From the NCBI GenBank assembly GCA_035691285.1, contig DASSJI010000253.1, positions 1 through 20,878 of the forward strand: a stretch of 20,878 bases of DNA. Reading direction: 5' to 3'. The stretch's first letter is position 1. The number at the start of each line of letters is the position of its first letter. The DNA comes from DATFEN01 sp035691285. GTDB lineage: Bacteria > Acidobacteriota > Vicinamibacteria > Fen-336. Shown piece by piece: positions 6,256 through 15,145 of this stretch. The notes below the pieces were generated by a model that saw only the letters and a list, made by a program, of their open reading frames with translations, searched no databases and was not told the origin of the DNA. The translations under genes were made by a program, and so were the position numbers.

Positions 6256-8925
6256 TCAACGGCCGCCAGGGCGCTCGCGATAGGCCTTTCCGCTCCGGTA
6301 GAGGGACAACCGCCCGGCGATCTCGTCCGCCATGGCGGACCGAGGCGGCGCCAGGGCGAGGGCGGCTTCGGCCGTCGCGGCCGCGCGGCCCCAGTCCCCG
6401 GCGGAGGCGTACGACGCGGCCAGGGCGTCGAGGATCGCCGGGTCGCGGCGCGCCGTCAGCTCGGCCGCGCGCTCCGCGAGCCGCTGCGCCTCGGCGGGGT
6501 CGCGCAGCCTGGCGTCGGCGTGAGTAGCGAGGATCCAGGCGAGCTCCCCCATGGGCGCAGGCCAGTCCTGCCGACGCAGGAGCGCCGCGCGAAAGTGCGA
6601 GATCGCCTCGGCGTCCTTCCCCAGCATGCGCAGGGCGAGGCCGAGGTTGTTGTGGGCCTCGGCGTCGTCGGGCTGGAGCCGCAGCGCCTCGCGGAAGTGC
6701 CGGGCGGCTTCGTCCGGGCGCCCGCGCGAGCCCAGAAGGGTGCCGAGGCCGTTGTGTGCCGCGGCCATCCGCGGGTCCAGCTCGAGGGCGCGCCGGTACT
6801 CGCGCATCGCCTCTTCGGGCTGGCCCTGCTGCTTCAAGGCCCGGCCCAGGTTGAAATGCGCGACGGCGAGGCGAGGATCGAGCCTCACCGCCTCCCGGAA
6901 GTGGCCCAGCGCCTCCTCGGTCCTGCCCTTCTCGCGCAGCGCCACGCCGAGCCAGTCGTGGAGCTCCGCGTGGTCCGGCTTCGTGCGAAGGGCCAGCTCG
7001 AAATGGGGGATCGCCTCGTCCAGCTTCCCCTGGGATGCGAGCGCCGAGCCGAGATAGGCGTGTGCCTCGGCCGATGCGGAATCGAGGGCGAGCGCGCGGC
7101 GGTACGAGTCGATGGCGGCTTCCAGCCGGCCCTGGCGCGCCAGGGCGAAGCCGAGCTGGGTCGCCGCCTCGGGGCTCTGCGGCCACGCGTCCACGGCCGG
7201 GCGCAGGACGCTCACGGCCTCGTCGAGGCGGCCGCCGTCGGCGAGCGCCCGGCCGAGCCTGGTCCTCGCTTCCAGAGAATCCGGCCGCGCCTCGAGGGCC
7301 TGCCGGTAGTGGGTGATGGCGGCCTCGACCTCGCCGCGCCCACGCAGCAGGCCGGCGATCTGGAGCCGCGCGGCCTCGTTCTCCGGGGCCAGCGCGACGG
7401 CCCGGCGGGCCGCCTCGAGGGCCGCCTTGGGGTCGCCTCGCGCCACGGCGACGCGGGACATCTGCAGGTGGCAGTCGGCGAATCCCGGGCGCTGCCGGAG
7501 CATCTCCTCGCACAGGACCCGCGCCTCGTCGTACTTCTTTTCCTCGACGAGACGCGACAGCCTCTGGTCCGACCGGAAGAAGGAGATGAGATCCTTGGGA
7601 TCCTCCTTGCTCCGGTCGAACACGATCTCCGCGCCGCCGCCGCGGCTCAGGTATCCCAGGGACTCGAGGCGCCGCCGGGCATCCTCGTCCAGGCCCGCGG
7701 CTTCTCCGGGCTTCGCGGTCGCCAGGGATGCCGCGAGGATCCGCTTGAGCTCACCGCCGAGCGCCTCGGCGCGCGCCGGCTCCTTCGCGGCGAGGTCGTT
7801 CGCCTCCGCCGGATCCTGGCGCAGGTCGTACAGCTCGGGCCGCGAGGTCTCGATGTACTTCCAGCCCTCCTTGATCACGCCGAGCAGCGAGCTCGTTCCG
7901 TAGTAGCGCGTGGGCGTGACCGTCTCGGCGTAGAGGGATCGGGCTCCGCCCCCGGCGGCCTCCCCGCGAAGCCAGGGAGAGAGGTCGACGCCCTGGAGGG
8001 CGTCGCCGACTGGAATGCCCAGGAGAGCCGCCACTGTGGGCACGACGTCGACGAGGCTCACCGGCCGATCGACGCGGGCGGCTCGCGGGGAGGCGCCGGG
8101 CACGCGGAACACGAGAGGCACCCTGAGGGCGCTCTCGTAGATGAAGAACCCATGGTTGAGCTCGCCGTGCTCCCCGAGCATCTCGCCGTGGTCGCCGGTG
8201 ACGACGATCAGCGTCGATTCGTAGAGACCGAGCTCCCTGAGCTTGTCCAGCACCTGTCCCGCGCAATGGTCCGCGAACGCGATCTCGCCCGAGTACTCGT
8301 CCCCCTTCCACTGCGAGGCGAAGGGCTCCGGCGGCTCGTAGGGATCGTGGGGGTCGTAGAAGTGGACGAACAGGAAGAAGGGCTCCCGGCCATGGCGCTC
8401 CAGCCACGCCGTCGCGACCCGGCTCGTCTCGTCCCCCTTGCGCTCGGCCACGTCACCGATCCTGTGCACCGCCTGGAAGCGATCTTCGTATGCGGAAAAG
8501 CCCTGGCTCAGGTTGAAGCGGCGGTCCAGCACGAAGCTGCTCACCACCGCGGCGGTGGCGAAGCCGCGCTCCTTCAGCATCTCGGCCAGCGTGCGGCTGG
8601 CGTCGGGAAGCCGCTCGTGGAGGTTGTCCCTGACGCCGTGAACGGGCGGCAGGGTGCCCGTGAGCAGCGAGGCGTGAGCGGGAAGCGTGACCGGGACCGG
8701 CGTGTACGCGTTGGCGAAGACCACGCCCTCCCGGGCCACGGCGTCGAGGCGCGGCGTGGTGGGCCGCGGAAAGCCGTAGCTGCCCACATGGTCGGCCCGC
8801 AGCGTGTCGACGCTGATCAGGAGCACGTTGCGGATCGCCGGGCGGTGCGGGACGCAGGAGGCGGCCACGGATGCGCAAAGAACAGACGCGGCAAGCCGCG
8901 AGGCTCGAAGCCGTCTCGAGGGCAT
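6256..8925 (-). CDS. Lipoprotein with sulfatase/alkaline-phosphatase-fold domain fused to TPR repeats
   Basis: 889 residues. The start looks like a lipoprotein signal (SVLCASVAASC, possible lipidated Cys24). A sulfatase/type-I phosphodiesterase fold fills about 31-425: VLLISVDTLRADHVG with metal ligand Asp40, VHFYDPHDPYEPP, and TGDHGEMLGEHGE with Asp245/His246. The usual nucleophile motif (C/S)-x-P-x-R is TLPAHASLLTG here. Thr80 replaces the Cys/Ser that becomes formylglycine, and His replaces Arg, so a true sulfatase activity is unlikely. A Thr nucleophile fits phosphatase, phosphodiesterase or phosphotransferase members of the superfamily. A linker with LESLGYLSRGG is followed by roughly ten to eleven 34-residue TPRs (about 455-860), including FNLGRALKQQGQPEEAMREYRRALELDP. 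The TPRs suggest a scaffold role in the periplasm. The gene heads a two-gene unit with the amidohydrolase. Confidence 0.9.
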   Translation of the reverse strand: MPSRRLRASRLAASVLCASVAASCVPHRPAIRNVLLISVDTLRADHVGSYGFPRPTTPRLDAVAREGVVFANAYTPVPVTLPAHASLLTGTLPPVHGVRDNLHERLPDASRTLAEMLKERGFATAAVVSSFVLDRRFNLSQGFSAYEDRFQAVHRIGDVAERKGDETSRVATAWLERHGREPFFLFVHFYDPHDPYEPPEPFASQWKGDEYSGEIAFADHCAGQVLDKLRELGLYESTLIVVTGDHGEMLGEHGELNHGFFIYESALRVPLVFRVPGASPRAARVDRPVSLVDVVPTVAALLGIPVGDALQGVDLSPWLRGEAAGGGARSLYAETVTPTRYYGTSSLLGVIKEGWKYIETSRPELYDLRQDPAEANDLAAKEPARAEALGGELKRILAASLATAKPGEAAGLDEDARRRLESLGYLSRGGGAEIVFDRSKEDPKDLISFFRSDQRLSRLVEEKKYDEARVLCEEMLRQRPGFADCHLQMSRVAVARGDPKAALEAARRAVALAPENEAARLQIAGLLRGRGEVEAAITHYRQALEARPDSLEARTRLGRALADGGRLDEAVSVLRPAVDAWPQSPEAATQLGFALARQGRLEAAIDSYRRALALDSASAEAHAYLGSALASQGKLDEAIPHFELALRTKPDHAELHDWLGVALREKGRTEEALGHFREAVRLDPRLAVAHFNLGRALKQQGQPEEAMREYRRALELDPRMAAAHNGLGTLLGSRGRPDEAARHFREALRLQPDDAEAHNNLGLALRMLGKDAEAISHFRAALLRRQDWPAPMGELAWILATHADARLRDPAEAQRLAERAAELTARRDPAILDALAASYASAGDWGRAAATAEAALALAPPRSAMADEIAGRLSLYRSGKAYRERPGGR

Positions 8926-8940
8926 TCGAGAGTCTCTCCC

Positions 8941-8990
8941 GATGCCGAATGCAGCTACGCGGAGAGCGCCCCGAGCGGCAGCTCGGCATC
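8941..8990 (-). promoter_or_regulatory. Long hairpin in the 5' leader of the sulfatase-TPR mRNA
   Basis: The leader transcript has a perfect 8-bp outer stem GAUGCCGA...UCGGCAUC (8983-8990 with 8941-8948). Inside it is a GCUGC/GUAGC stem with an asymmetric bulge, then a GC-rich apical part. The 3' arm ends directly against GGGAG, the probable ribosome binding site for the ATG at 8925. The position suggests translational control or mRNA protection. I recognise no known riboswitch class. Confidence 0.5.
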
Positions 8991-9026
8991 GCCAATGCTA
9001 CGCGTCGTCGCCATGGCGCCCACGCC

Positions 9027-9055
9027 ATTATATCGGTCCGCCCGCGGAAGGTCTG
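9027..9055 (-). promoter_or_regulatory. Sigma-70-like promoter for the sulfatase-TPR/amidohydrolase unit
   Basis: The minus strand has a perfect -10 box TATAAT (9027-9032), a 17-nt spacer, and the -35-like CAGACC (9050-9055, three of six consensus bases). In this GC-rich sequence a perfect TATAAT is notable. Predicted transcription would start near 9020 and give a leader of about 95 nt that contains the hairpin at 8941-8990. Confidence 0.6.
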
Positions 9056-9118
9056 GCTCGATCCCTCGAGGGTCCGAGGCGGCGAAAGGGCCGGAGCCGA
9101 CGACCGGACCAATGAAGA

Positions 9119-9148
9119 AGGGGCGGCCCCCGCGAAGGGACCGCCCCT
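9119..9148 (-). terminator. Intrinsic terminator of the TonB receptor gene
   Basis: On the minus strand an 8-bp stem AGGGGCGG/CCGCCCCT is extended by further CCC/GGG pairs around a UUCGCG loop. It starts 21 nt beyond the receptor stop codon and is followed by UUCUUCAUU. The strong GC stem with a partly U-rich tail fits a Rho-independent terminator. It also separates the receptor from the downstream sulfatase promoter. Confidence 0.75.
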
Positions 9149-9169
9149 GGAACCGGATCGCGGTGAGGT

Positions 9170-12100
9170 CTAGAACGCGAACCGCACCATGAGCTGCAGC
9201 AGGCGGGGGAAGCCGCGCGACGAGGAGATCCTGCCGAAACTCGAGCTGCCGAAGCGCGTGTTCGGGCCGTTGAACTGGGTGTTGTTGAAGATGTTGATGA
9301 TCTCCGCCCGGATCATCAGCTGCTTGCCTCCGCCGCCGATCGGCTCGATCTTCTGGAACGCCACGTCGGTCTGGGTCTTGTTGGGCGTGCGCATGTCCGT
9401 GTTGGTGCGGGGGGCGTTGCCGAAGGTGAACGCCGGCGCCGTCGACCACGCGGCGGGGTTGAACCAGTTGTTGATGCAGCTGCACGACGGGTCGTAGTGA
9501 TCCTCGGTGCTGCCGTCGGTCGCCGGGCTCGTCCCGGTGAGATTCGGCCGCTGCACGCGCCCGAAGACGCCCGAGTTGTTGCTGTCCTGGATGATCACGG
9601 TCGGGAAGCCGGTCTGGAAATATCCCGTCGCCGTGATCGACCAGCCGCCGAACAGGGTGCGCGCCAGCCCCGGCTCGGAGAGATGGCTCTTGCCCCGCCC
9701 GAAGGGCAGCTCGCCGGTCAGCGCGAAGTTGACGCGGTGCACCTGCTCGGTCGAGGAGTTCGAGTACTCGGCGTCGAGGTCGTAGCTGTTCACCGGACGG
9801 GCGATCGCGTTGCTGTCGGCGCTGAACTGGTTCCGCTCGCCGAAGATGTTGTTCTTGTTCGAGGCGTACGTGTAGTTGATGCGGCCGCCCCAGCCGCCCC
9901 GGATCTGCCGCTCCAGCCTGAGGATCATCGAGTGGTAGCGGGCGTAGCCCTCGCTGACCTGATGGGCCAGCAGGTCACCGAACTGCGGATACGGCCTCAG
10001 GAGCTGGCCGCGGGTGATCGTCGGCGTTTCGGCCAGGGCGCCGAAGCGGGGATCGCCGTAGAACGGGTTGGGTACCTGGTCCAGCAAGGCCGACCCGAGG
10101 GACTGGAGGCTCGGGTCGAGCTGGTTGATGTTGACCGTGTTGGAGTCGTTGCCACCGACGCCCATGCGCTCCTGCCGGGCGCCCACGTATCCGATTCCGG
10201 CAACGACGCCTCCCCCCAGCTCGCGCTGGATGTCCAGGGAGAACTGGTGGACGTACGGAGACTCCCGGAACTGGTCGACGAAGTTGATGCTGCCGCCGGC
10301 GCCGGTCAGGATGCCGTTCGCGCTGCCGCTGGGCTGGCTGATGCCGGCCGGGAACGGGTTGACGATCGAGCAGGTCGCACAAGGCGTCAGGCCGCCGTCC
10401 GTGCTCGCCACGTAGTCCGTCACCTGCGTGAAGCCGCGAGCCCCGAGGTTGTCCTCGGTGGGGAAGGCGTACTGGTACGGCGCCCAGAAGAGGCCGTACC
10501 CGCCCCGCACGACCGTCTTCGGGTTCGCCGTCCAGGCGAAGCCGACGCGCGGCGAGAACTTCGCCTTGCTGGGGTCGCTCTGGTGCTCTGGGTACCCGTC
10601 GACGCCGGCATACATCAGGCCGCCTCTCAGGTTCGCGCCAGGCACCTGGAACGGCCAGGGCCGCTCGCGGTCGAAGCCGACCGTGAAGGCGTTGTTCTTC
10701 TCCTGCAGTCCCTGCTCGAACTCGTAGCGCAGGCCGAAGTTGATGGTGAGGTCGGGATTGACCCGGAAGTCGTCCTGGGCGTACGCCGCGTAATAGTCGA
10801 TGTAGAAGTCGTTGGGCGTCGCGACCGGTATGCCGCCGCTCGACGGATAGCCGAGCAGGAACGAGGCCAGCGCGTAGCGGTCGTCCCCAGGAGGATCGAG
10901 CGGATCGGCGCCGGTGAACTGGCCGTCGAAATAGAACTCGCCGCTGGACTGGCCGAACGACGTGTTCTTCAGCCCGATCTTGCGATACGACGCGCCGAAC
11001 TTGACGGTGTGGTGGCCCCAGAGCTTGGACATGGAGGCGTTGGCGTCCCACGAGTAGTACGTCGTGTCCTGCGGGGCGCGGTCGCCGAACATCACGCCGT
11101 TGTAGTCCGTCCCGTAGCTTCCGATGCCGATGTACGGGAACTTCTGTTGCGGGACCGAGTTGACGTAGCTCGACGAGAAGCCGAGCGTGCCGGGATCGAA
11201 GTCCACGGGCACGCAATCGTCGGCGAAGGACGTGTAGCCCAGGCGGATGTGCGCCGCCGTCGTCGGGTTGGGCGTGATCGTGTTGTTGATCGCGATCACG
11301 TGAACCTGGCGGTAGAGGGCGCCGTCGCCGGGGTCTGCGGGGTTCTCCCCGATGTCCCCTCCGTAGGAGCGCGGCCGGGGCTCGGTCGAGTCGTAGATCC
11401 CGTAGATCGCCGAGGAGCGGACCGTGTCGCTCCAGATGTGGTCGAGCTTGATGGTGCCAGTGATCGAGCGGTCGACGAGGGCGGCGGTGGCCGGGCCCGC
11501 GCTGGGCCAGTACGGCCGGATCCCCTGGGCCACGGGGCTGATGCGGTCGGCGGGGATCACGTTGCCCGGGAACGGGTCCCGGATGTACCCGCCCGGGTTG
11601 TTCGGGTCGGGCCGCGTCGTCAGCGGGTCGTAGATCGTGACGCCGCTCTGGGAGAAGTCCCCGCTCAGCTCGCGCTCGTTCGGGGCACGGACCACGGCGT
11701 CGTCGGTTGTCTTCGTCTTGTAGCCGTCGAACGACAGCCAGAAGAACGTTTTGTCCTTCTGGATCGGACCGCCGAGGGAGCCCCCGTAGAGGTAGTAGTA
11801 CGTGTCGGGCTTGTCGCAGCTCCCGGTCCCGTCCTCGCAAGCCTTCCGGGCGAAGAACGCCAGGGAGCGGGCGCCGCCGGGACGCGTCTGGCCGAGCAGG
11901 CTGCCGTGCCATTCGTTCGCACCGGACTTCCCGGTCGCGTTGAAGACGCCGCCTCCTGTGCGACCCATCTCGGCGTCGTACGTGCTGACCTGGATCTTGA
12001 CCTCCTCGAGGCCATCGATCGGCGGGATGATGGTCGCGCGGTTGCGGATGTCGACGATCGAGACGCCGTCCAGCGTGTAGTTGTTGCCGCGGCGGGGGCC

Positions 12101-12658
12101 GCCGGCCAGCGACAGCAGCGAGGAGTTCGTCTGGTCCTGCTGCCGGACGAACTGCGGATCGCCAGTATGGGTCACCGCGGGGGTGATGGTGGCGAGGAAG
12201 AACGGGTTGCGTCCGGCCGTCGGCAGGGTCTGGAGGGTCTCCTCGTCCAGCGTGCTGCCGATCGATGCGTTCGAGGTGTCGAGGGCGGTTGCCTGGCCTT
12301 CGACGGTCACGGCCTCCTGGAGCGACCCCACCTCGAGGGCGAAGTCCAGCGTCAGGAACTGCTGGGTCCCGACGCGGATGCCCTTGCTCTCGATGGGCTT
12401 GAATCCCTGCATCGTGACCTTGAGCGTGTACCTCCCCGGGTCGACGTTCACGAAGGCGTACTCGCCCACGTGATTCGTCACGGTGTTGCGCGTCGCGTTG
12501 GTCGCTTCGTTGACCAGGACGACGCTGACACCGGGCACCACGCCAGCCGGATCGCGCACGGCACCGCGAACGCCGCCGTGGAACGTCTGGGCCAGCACGG
12601 GCGCCGCCGCTCCGAGGAATACCAAAGTCGCGACCAGCCGGCCGCGCCACCTCGCCAT
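9170..12658 (-). CDS. TonB-dependent receptor-like outer-membrane protein with carboxypeptidase-regulatory-like N-terminal domain
   Basis: 1162 residues. After a signal peptide (about 1-24, ending APVLAQ) comes a carboxypeptidase-regulatory-like beta-sandwich (about 28-115: GGVRGAVRDPAGVVPGVSVV, GEYAFVNVDPGRYTLKV). A plug-like region follows (about 125-260, with NNYTLDGVSIVDIRNRA and GLEEVKIQVSTYDAEMGR), then a long beta barrel rich in aromatic strands and NFGLRYEFEQG-type repeats. It ends in MVRFAF, the terminal phenylalanine expected of outer-membrane proteins for BAM recognition. This very large architecture is characteristic of Acidobacteriota, where the ligand is usually unknown. The start is ATG 12658, with GGAGG 5 nt upstream; the in-frame GTG at 12664 overlaps that ribosome binding site and is rejected. 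It is divergent from the DUF5916 gene and is followed by a clear terminator. Confidence 0.92.
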   Translation of the reverse strand: MARWRGRLVATLVFLGAAAPVLAQTFHGGVRGAVRDPAGVVPGVSVVLVNEATNATRNTVTNHVGEYAFVNVDPGRYTLKVTMQGFKPIESKGIRVGTQQFLTLDFALEVGSLQEAVTVEGQATALDTSNASIGSTLDEETLQTLPTAGRNPFFLATITPAVTHTGDPQFVRQQDQTNSSLLSLAGGPRRGNNYTLDGVSIVDIRNRATIIPPIDGLEEVKIQVSTYDAEMGRTGGGVFNATGKSGANEWHGSLLGQTRPGGARSLAFFARKACEDGTGSCDKPDTYYYLYGGSLGGPIQKDKTFFWLSFDGYKTKTTDDAVVRAPNERELSGDFSQSGVTIYDPLTTRPDPNNPGGYIRDPFPGNVIPADRISPVAQGIRPYWPSAGPATAALVDRSITGTIKLDHIWSDTVRSSAIYGIYDSTEPRPRSYGGDIGENPADPGDGALYRQVHVIAINNTITPNPTTAAHIRLGYTSFADDCVPVDFDPGTLGFSSSYVNSVPQQKFPYIGIGSYGTDYNGVMFGDRAPQDTTYYSWDANASMSKLWGHHTVKFGASYRKIGLKNTSFGQSSGEFYFDGQFTGADPLDPPGDDRYALASFLLGYPSSGGIPVATPNDFYIDYYAAYAQDDFRVNPDLTINFGLRYEFEQGLQEKNNAFTVGFDRERPWPFQVPGANLRGGLMYAGVDGYPEHQSDPSKAKFSPRVGFAWTANPKTVVRGGYGLFWAPYQYAFPTEDNLGARGFTQVTDYVASTDGGLTPCATCSIVNPFPAGISQPSGSANGILTGAGGSINFVDQFRESPYVHQFSLDIQRELGGGVVAGIGYVGARQERMGVGGNDSNTVNINQLDPSLQSLGSALLDQVPNPFYGDPRFGALAETPTITRGQLLRPYPQFGDLLAHQVSEGYARYHSMILRLERQIRGGWGGRINYTYASNKNNIFGERNQFSADSNAIARPVNSYDLDAEYSNSSTEQVHRVNFALTGELPFGRGKSHLSEPGLARTLFGGWSITATGYFQTGFPTVIIQDSNNSGVFGRVQRPNLTGTSPATDGSTEDHYDPSCSCINNWFNPAAWSTAPAFTFGNAPRTNTDMRTPNKTQTDVAFQKIEPIGGGGKQLMIRAEIINIFNNTQFNGPNTRFGSSSFGRISSSRGFPRLLQLMVRFAF

Positions 12659-12672
12659 AGGCACCTCCGTTG

Positions 12673-12717
12673 GGTAGCAATGGCCGCCGGCGCCGTAAAG
12701 CCGGCGTCACCCCTACC
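12673..12717 (-). promoter_or_regulatory. Strong hairpin in the 5' leader of the TonB receptor mRNA
   Basis: A 45-nt segment folds with an outer GGUAG/CUACC stem, an imperfect middle (G.U, G.U, U-A, G-C pairs), and a perfect inner CGCCGGC/GCCGGCG stem with the loop UUUACGGC. It lies between the predicted start of transcription and the GGAGG ribosome binding site, which is about 5 nt past the hairpin. It is a good candidate for a leader regulator or 5' stabiliser. I could not match it to a known riboswitch consensus. Confidence 0.5.
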
Positions 12718-12743
12718 AGGTTTCCGGAATTTCCGTGAGCGGG

Positions 12744-12773
12744 AGGTTAGGTCCGCAGTGGGAGCGGCGTCAA
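12744..12773 (-). promoter_or_regulatory. Candidate promoter of the TonB receptor gene
   Basis: The minus strand reads TTGACG (12768-12773, five of six -35 consensus bases), an 18-nt spacer, and TAACCT (12744-12749, weak -10). An A/T run (12774-12782) lies just upstream, like an UP element. The predicted start of transcription near 12737 gives a leader of about 80 nt containing the hairpin at 12673-12717. No convincing promoter was found for the divergent plus-strand gene. Confidence 0.45.
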
Positions 12774-12835
12774 GAAAAAATTACGGGCGGCTCGGATTTT
12801 ATGCGTGGCCAGATGCCGTAGAGTATGCGGGTCCC

Positions 12836-15112
12836 GTGCCCATTCCAAGGATCCAGGGTCTCGCGGCCCTCCTGCTGGCGGCCTGGCCCGCGGCGGGTCA
12901 GGACGGTCGGCCGTCTCTCCGCGCCTCGCGGATCGAAGAAGGCGCCGCGCCTTCGGTCGACGGCCGGGTCGAGGATGCCGTCTGGGCCCAGGCGGAGGCC
13001 TTCACAGGCTTCACTCAGCAGCAGCCCGACGAGGGCCAGCCCTCGAGCGAGCGCACCGAGGTCCGGGTGCTCCACGACCGGCGGAACCTGTACATCGGCA
13101 TCGTGTGCTTCGATACCGAGCCCGACAAGATCGTGGTGACGCAGGGCCGGCGCGACGCCGACCTGGCCGACACGGACTCCGTCCAGGTCATCCTCGACAC
13201 CTTCAACGACCACCAGAACGCCTTCCTGTTCGGCACCAACCCCCTGGGCCTCGAGCACGACGGCCAGATCGCCGCCGAGGGCCAGGCAGGCGGAGTGCTG
13301 GGGCCCGGCCAGCAGACCGGTTTCGGCGCCTCCGGCGCCCAGCGCGGCCAGCTCCTCGGCTACAACAAGAACTGGGACGGCGACTGGACGGTCCGCTCGC
13401 AGATCACCGAGCGCGGATGGGAGACCGAGATGGTCATCCCGCTGAAGACCCTCCGCTACGACGGCGGACCCGACCGGCACTGGGGCATCAACGTGATGCG
13501 CAACATCCGCCGCAAGAACGAGCAGGCGTTCCTGGCCCCCATCCCGCGCGCCTTCAACATCTACCGGGTGTCCCTGGCTGGCCACCTGAACGGGCTGGAC
13601 CTGCCGGCCCGCCGTGACCTGCGGGCGACGCCCTTCGGCCTCACGGGCTTCAGCGAGGACAACACGCTGCCGGCCGACCAGGACGACACGCTCGGCGACG
13701 TGGGGTTGGACGTGAAGTGGGGCATCACGCCGAAGCTGACAGCGGACTTCACGGTGAACACGGACTTCGCCCAGGTCGAGGCCGACGAGGAGCAGATCAA
13801 CTTCACGCGCTTCGACCTGTTCTTCCCCGAGAAGCGGCCCTTCTTCCTGGAGAACGCCGCGACCTTCCAGTTCGGCCAGCCCCAGCAGGTGGACCTCTTC
13901 TTCTCGCGCCGGATCGGCCTCTCGCGGATCGGCGAGCCCATCGACATCCTGGGCGGCGCCCGGCTCTCGGGAAAAGTGGGCCGCTTCAACATCGGGGTCA
14001 TGGACATGCAGACCGAGGAGGCCTTCGGCCCGCGCACCGGCCTCCTGATCGCACCGGCCAACAACTTCGCGGTGGCGCGCGTGCAGCGCGAGGTCGGCCA
14101 GCGCTCGAGCTTCGGGGCGATCTTCGTGAACCGCCAGGGGACCGGCGACTCCGCCGCGGACGAGGACTTCAACCGCGCCTACGGCCTCGACGCCAACCTG
14201 GCCGTCTCCAAGAACGCGCGCCTGTTCGCCTTCCTGGCGCGCTCCGACTCGCCGCAGCCCCTGGGGTCGGACTGGGCCGGCCGCGCCTTCTTCGACCACC
14301 GCGGCCACCTCTGGGAGGTGCGTGGCGGCTACACGCAGGTCGGCGAGCACTTCAACGCCGAGGTCGGCTTCGTGCCGCGAACGGGATACCGCAAGCCCGA
14401 GATCTTCGTCCAGTGGGGCCCCGAGCCGCGCAGCCCCAGGCTGGCGTGGGTGCGCCGCTTCACGCCGCACGTCAACTTTTCCGATCACTACGGCTTCGAA
14501 GGGGAGCTCCAGACGCGGTTCTGGCACGTCCACTTCTTCGAGGTCTTCCAGGAGAACGGCGGGCGCTTCGGGACCCAGGTCAACGTCCAGGCGGACCGTC
14601 CCGCGGTCCCCTTCACCGTGTACACCGGACGGGACGGCACCCGGGTCACGATCCCGCCGGGTTACTACGAGTGGACGGAGTGGGCGGCACACTGGTCGAG
14701 CGACCCGAGCGGCCGCGCGTTCTTCTCTGGCCAGGTGAACTGGGGCGGGTTCTACGACGGCGACCGCACGCAGCTGAACGTGGAGCTGGGAGCGCAGACA
14801 GGACACTTCCAGGCGAGCCTGGGGTATATCCGCAACGACGTCGCGCTTCCGGGCGGGGAGTTTACCTCCGATCTCGCCCGCCTCAGGGCCACGTACTCGT
14901 TCACGCCGCGCGTTCTGCTCCAGGCCCTCGTCCAGTACAACAGCCAGGTCGAGACGCTCTCGGCGAACATCCGGTTCGCGTGGCTGTCGCGGACCGGGAC
15001 CGGCCTGTTCGTGGTGTTCAACGAGAACCGGGACACCTACGTTTCCGGCGCCGGCGAGCAGGTCCTGGGCCGCGCCCTGATCGTCAAGTACACGAGACAG
15101 TTCGACTTCTAG
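12836..15112 (+). CDS. DUF5916 outer-membrane protein with N-terminal CBM9-like domain
   Basis: 758 residues from the GTG at 12836. It begins VPIPRIQGLAALLLAAWPAAG, a signal peptide, which is the reason for this start; no ATG in this frame fits, and the ribosome binding site is weak. Residues about 30-215 resemble the carbohydrate-binding family 9-like domain (PSVDGRVEDAVWAQAEAFTGF, TEVRVLHDRRNLYIGIVCFDTEPDKI, DTFNDHQNAFLFGTNPLG). The rest is a DUF5916 domain with PKLTADFTVNTDFAQVEADEEQINFTRF and LFFPEKRPFFLENAATF, followed by many amphipathic strands and a C-terminal FDF, consistent with an outer-membrane barrel. Its biochemical role is unknown; the family is common in Acidobacteriota and Bacteroidota. 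It is divergent from the TonB receptor, which suggests common regulation in envelope uptake. Confidence 0.9.
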   Translation: MPIPRIQGLAALLLAAWPAAGQDGRPSLRASRIEEGAAPSVDGRVEDAVWAQAEAFTGFTQQQPDEGQPSSERTEVRVLHDRRNLYIGIVCFDTEPDKIVVTQGRRDADLADTDSVQVILDTFNDHQNAFLFGTNPLGLEHDGQIAAEGQAGGVLGPGQQTGFGASGAQRGQLLGYNKNWDGDWTVRSQITERGWETEMVIPLKTLRYDGGPDRHWGINVMRNIRRKNEQAFLAPIPRAFNIYRVSLAGHLNGLDLPARRDLRATPFGLTGFSEDNTLPADQDDTLGDVGLDVKWGITPKLTADFTVNTDFAQVEADEEQINFTRFDLFFPEKRPFFLENAATFQFGQPQQVDLFFSRRIGLSRIGEPIDILGGARLSGKVGRFNIGVMDMQTEEAFGPRTGLLIAPANNFAVARVQREVGQRSSFGAIFVNRQGTGDSAADEDFNRAYGLDANLAVSKNARLFAFLARSDSPQPLGSDWAGRAFFDHRGHLWEVRGGYTQVGEHFNAEVGFVPRTGYRKPEIFVQWGPEPRSPRLAWVRRFTPHVNFSDHYGFEGELQTRFWHVHFFEVFQENGGRFGTQVNVQADRPAVPFTVYTGRDGTRVTIPPGYYEWTEWAAHWSSDPSGRAFFSGQVNWGGFYDGDRTQLNVELGAQTGHFQASLGYIRNDVALPGGEFTSDLARLRATYSFTPRVLLQALVQYNSQVETLSANIRFAWLSRTGTGLFVVFNENRDTYVSGAGEQVLGRALIVKYTRQFDF

Positions 15113-15145
15113 GAGACGTAGCGCAGCGCGCGCTCGGCCTCGCCC

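Noticed and set aside
4897..9192. A plus-strand open frame of about 1430 codons
   Set aside because: It is antisense to the amidohydrolase and sulfatase-TPR genes, which have clear domains and catalytic motifs. Its translation is low-complexity and matches no family, as expected for a GC-rich shadow frame.
12673..12717. Known riboswitch (c-di-GMP GEMM or cobalamin type)
   Set aside because: Some GC-rich stems look similar, but the conserved loop and junction motifs of those classes could not be found.
9497..12835. The long 5' extension of the DUF5916 frame on the plus strand
   Set aside because: It is antisense to the TonB receptor. The true protein begins at GTG 12836 with a signal peptide.
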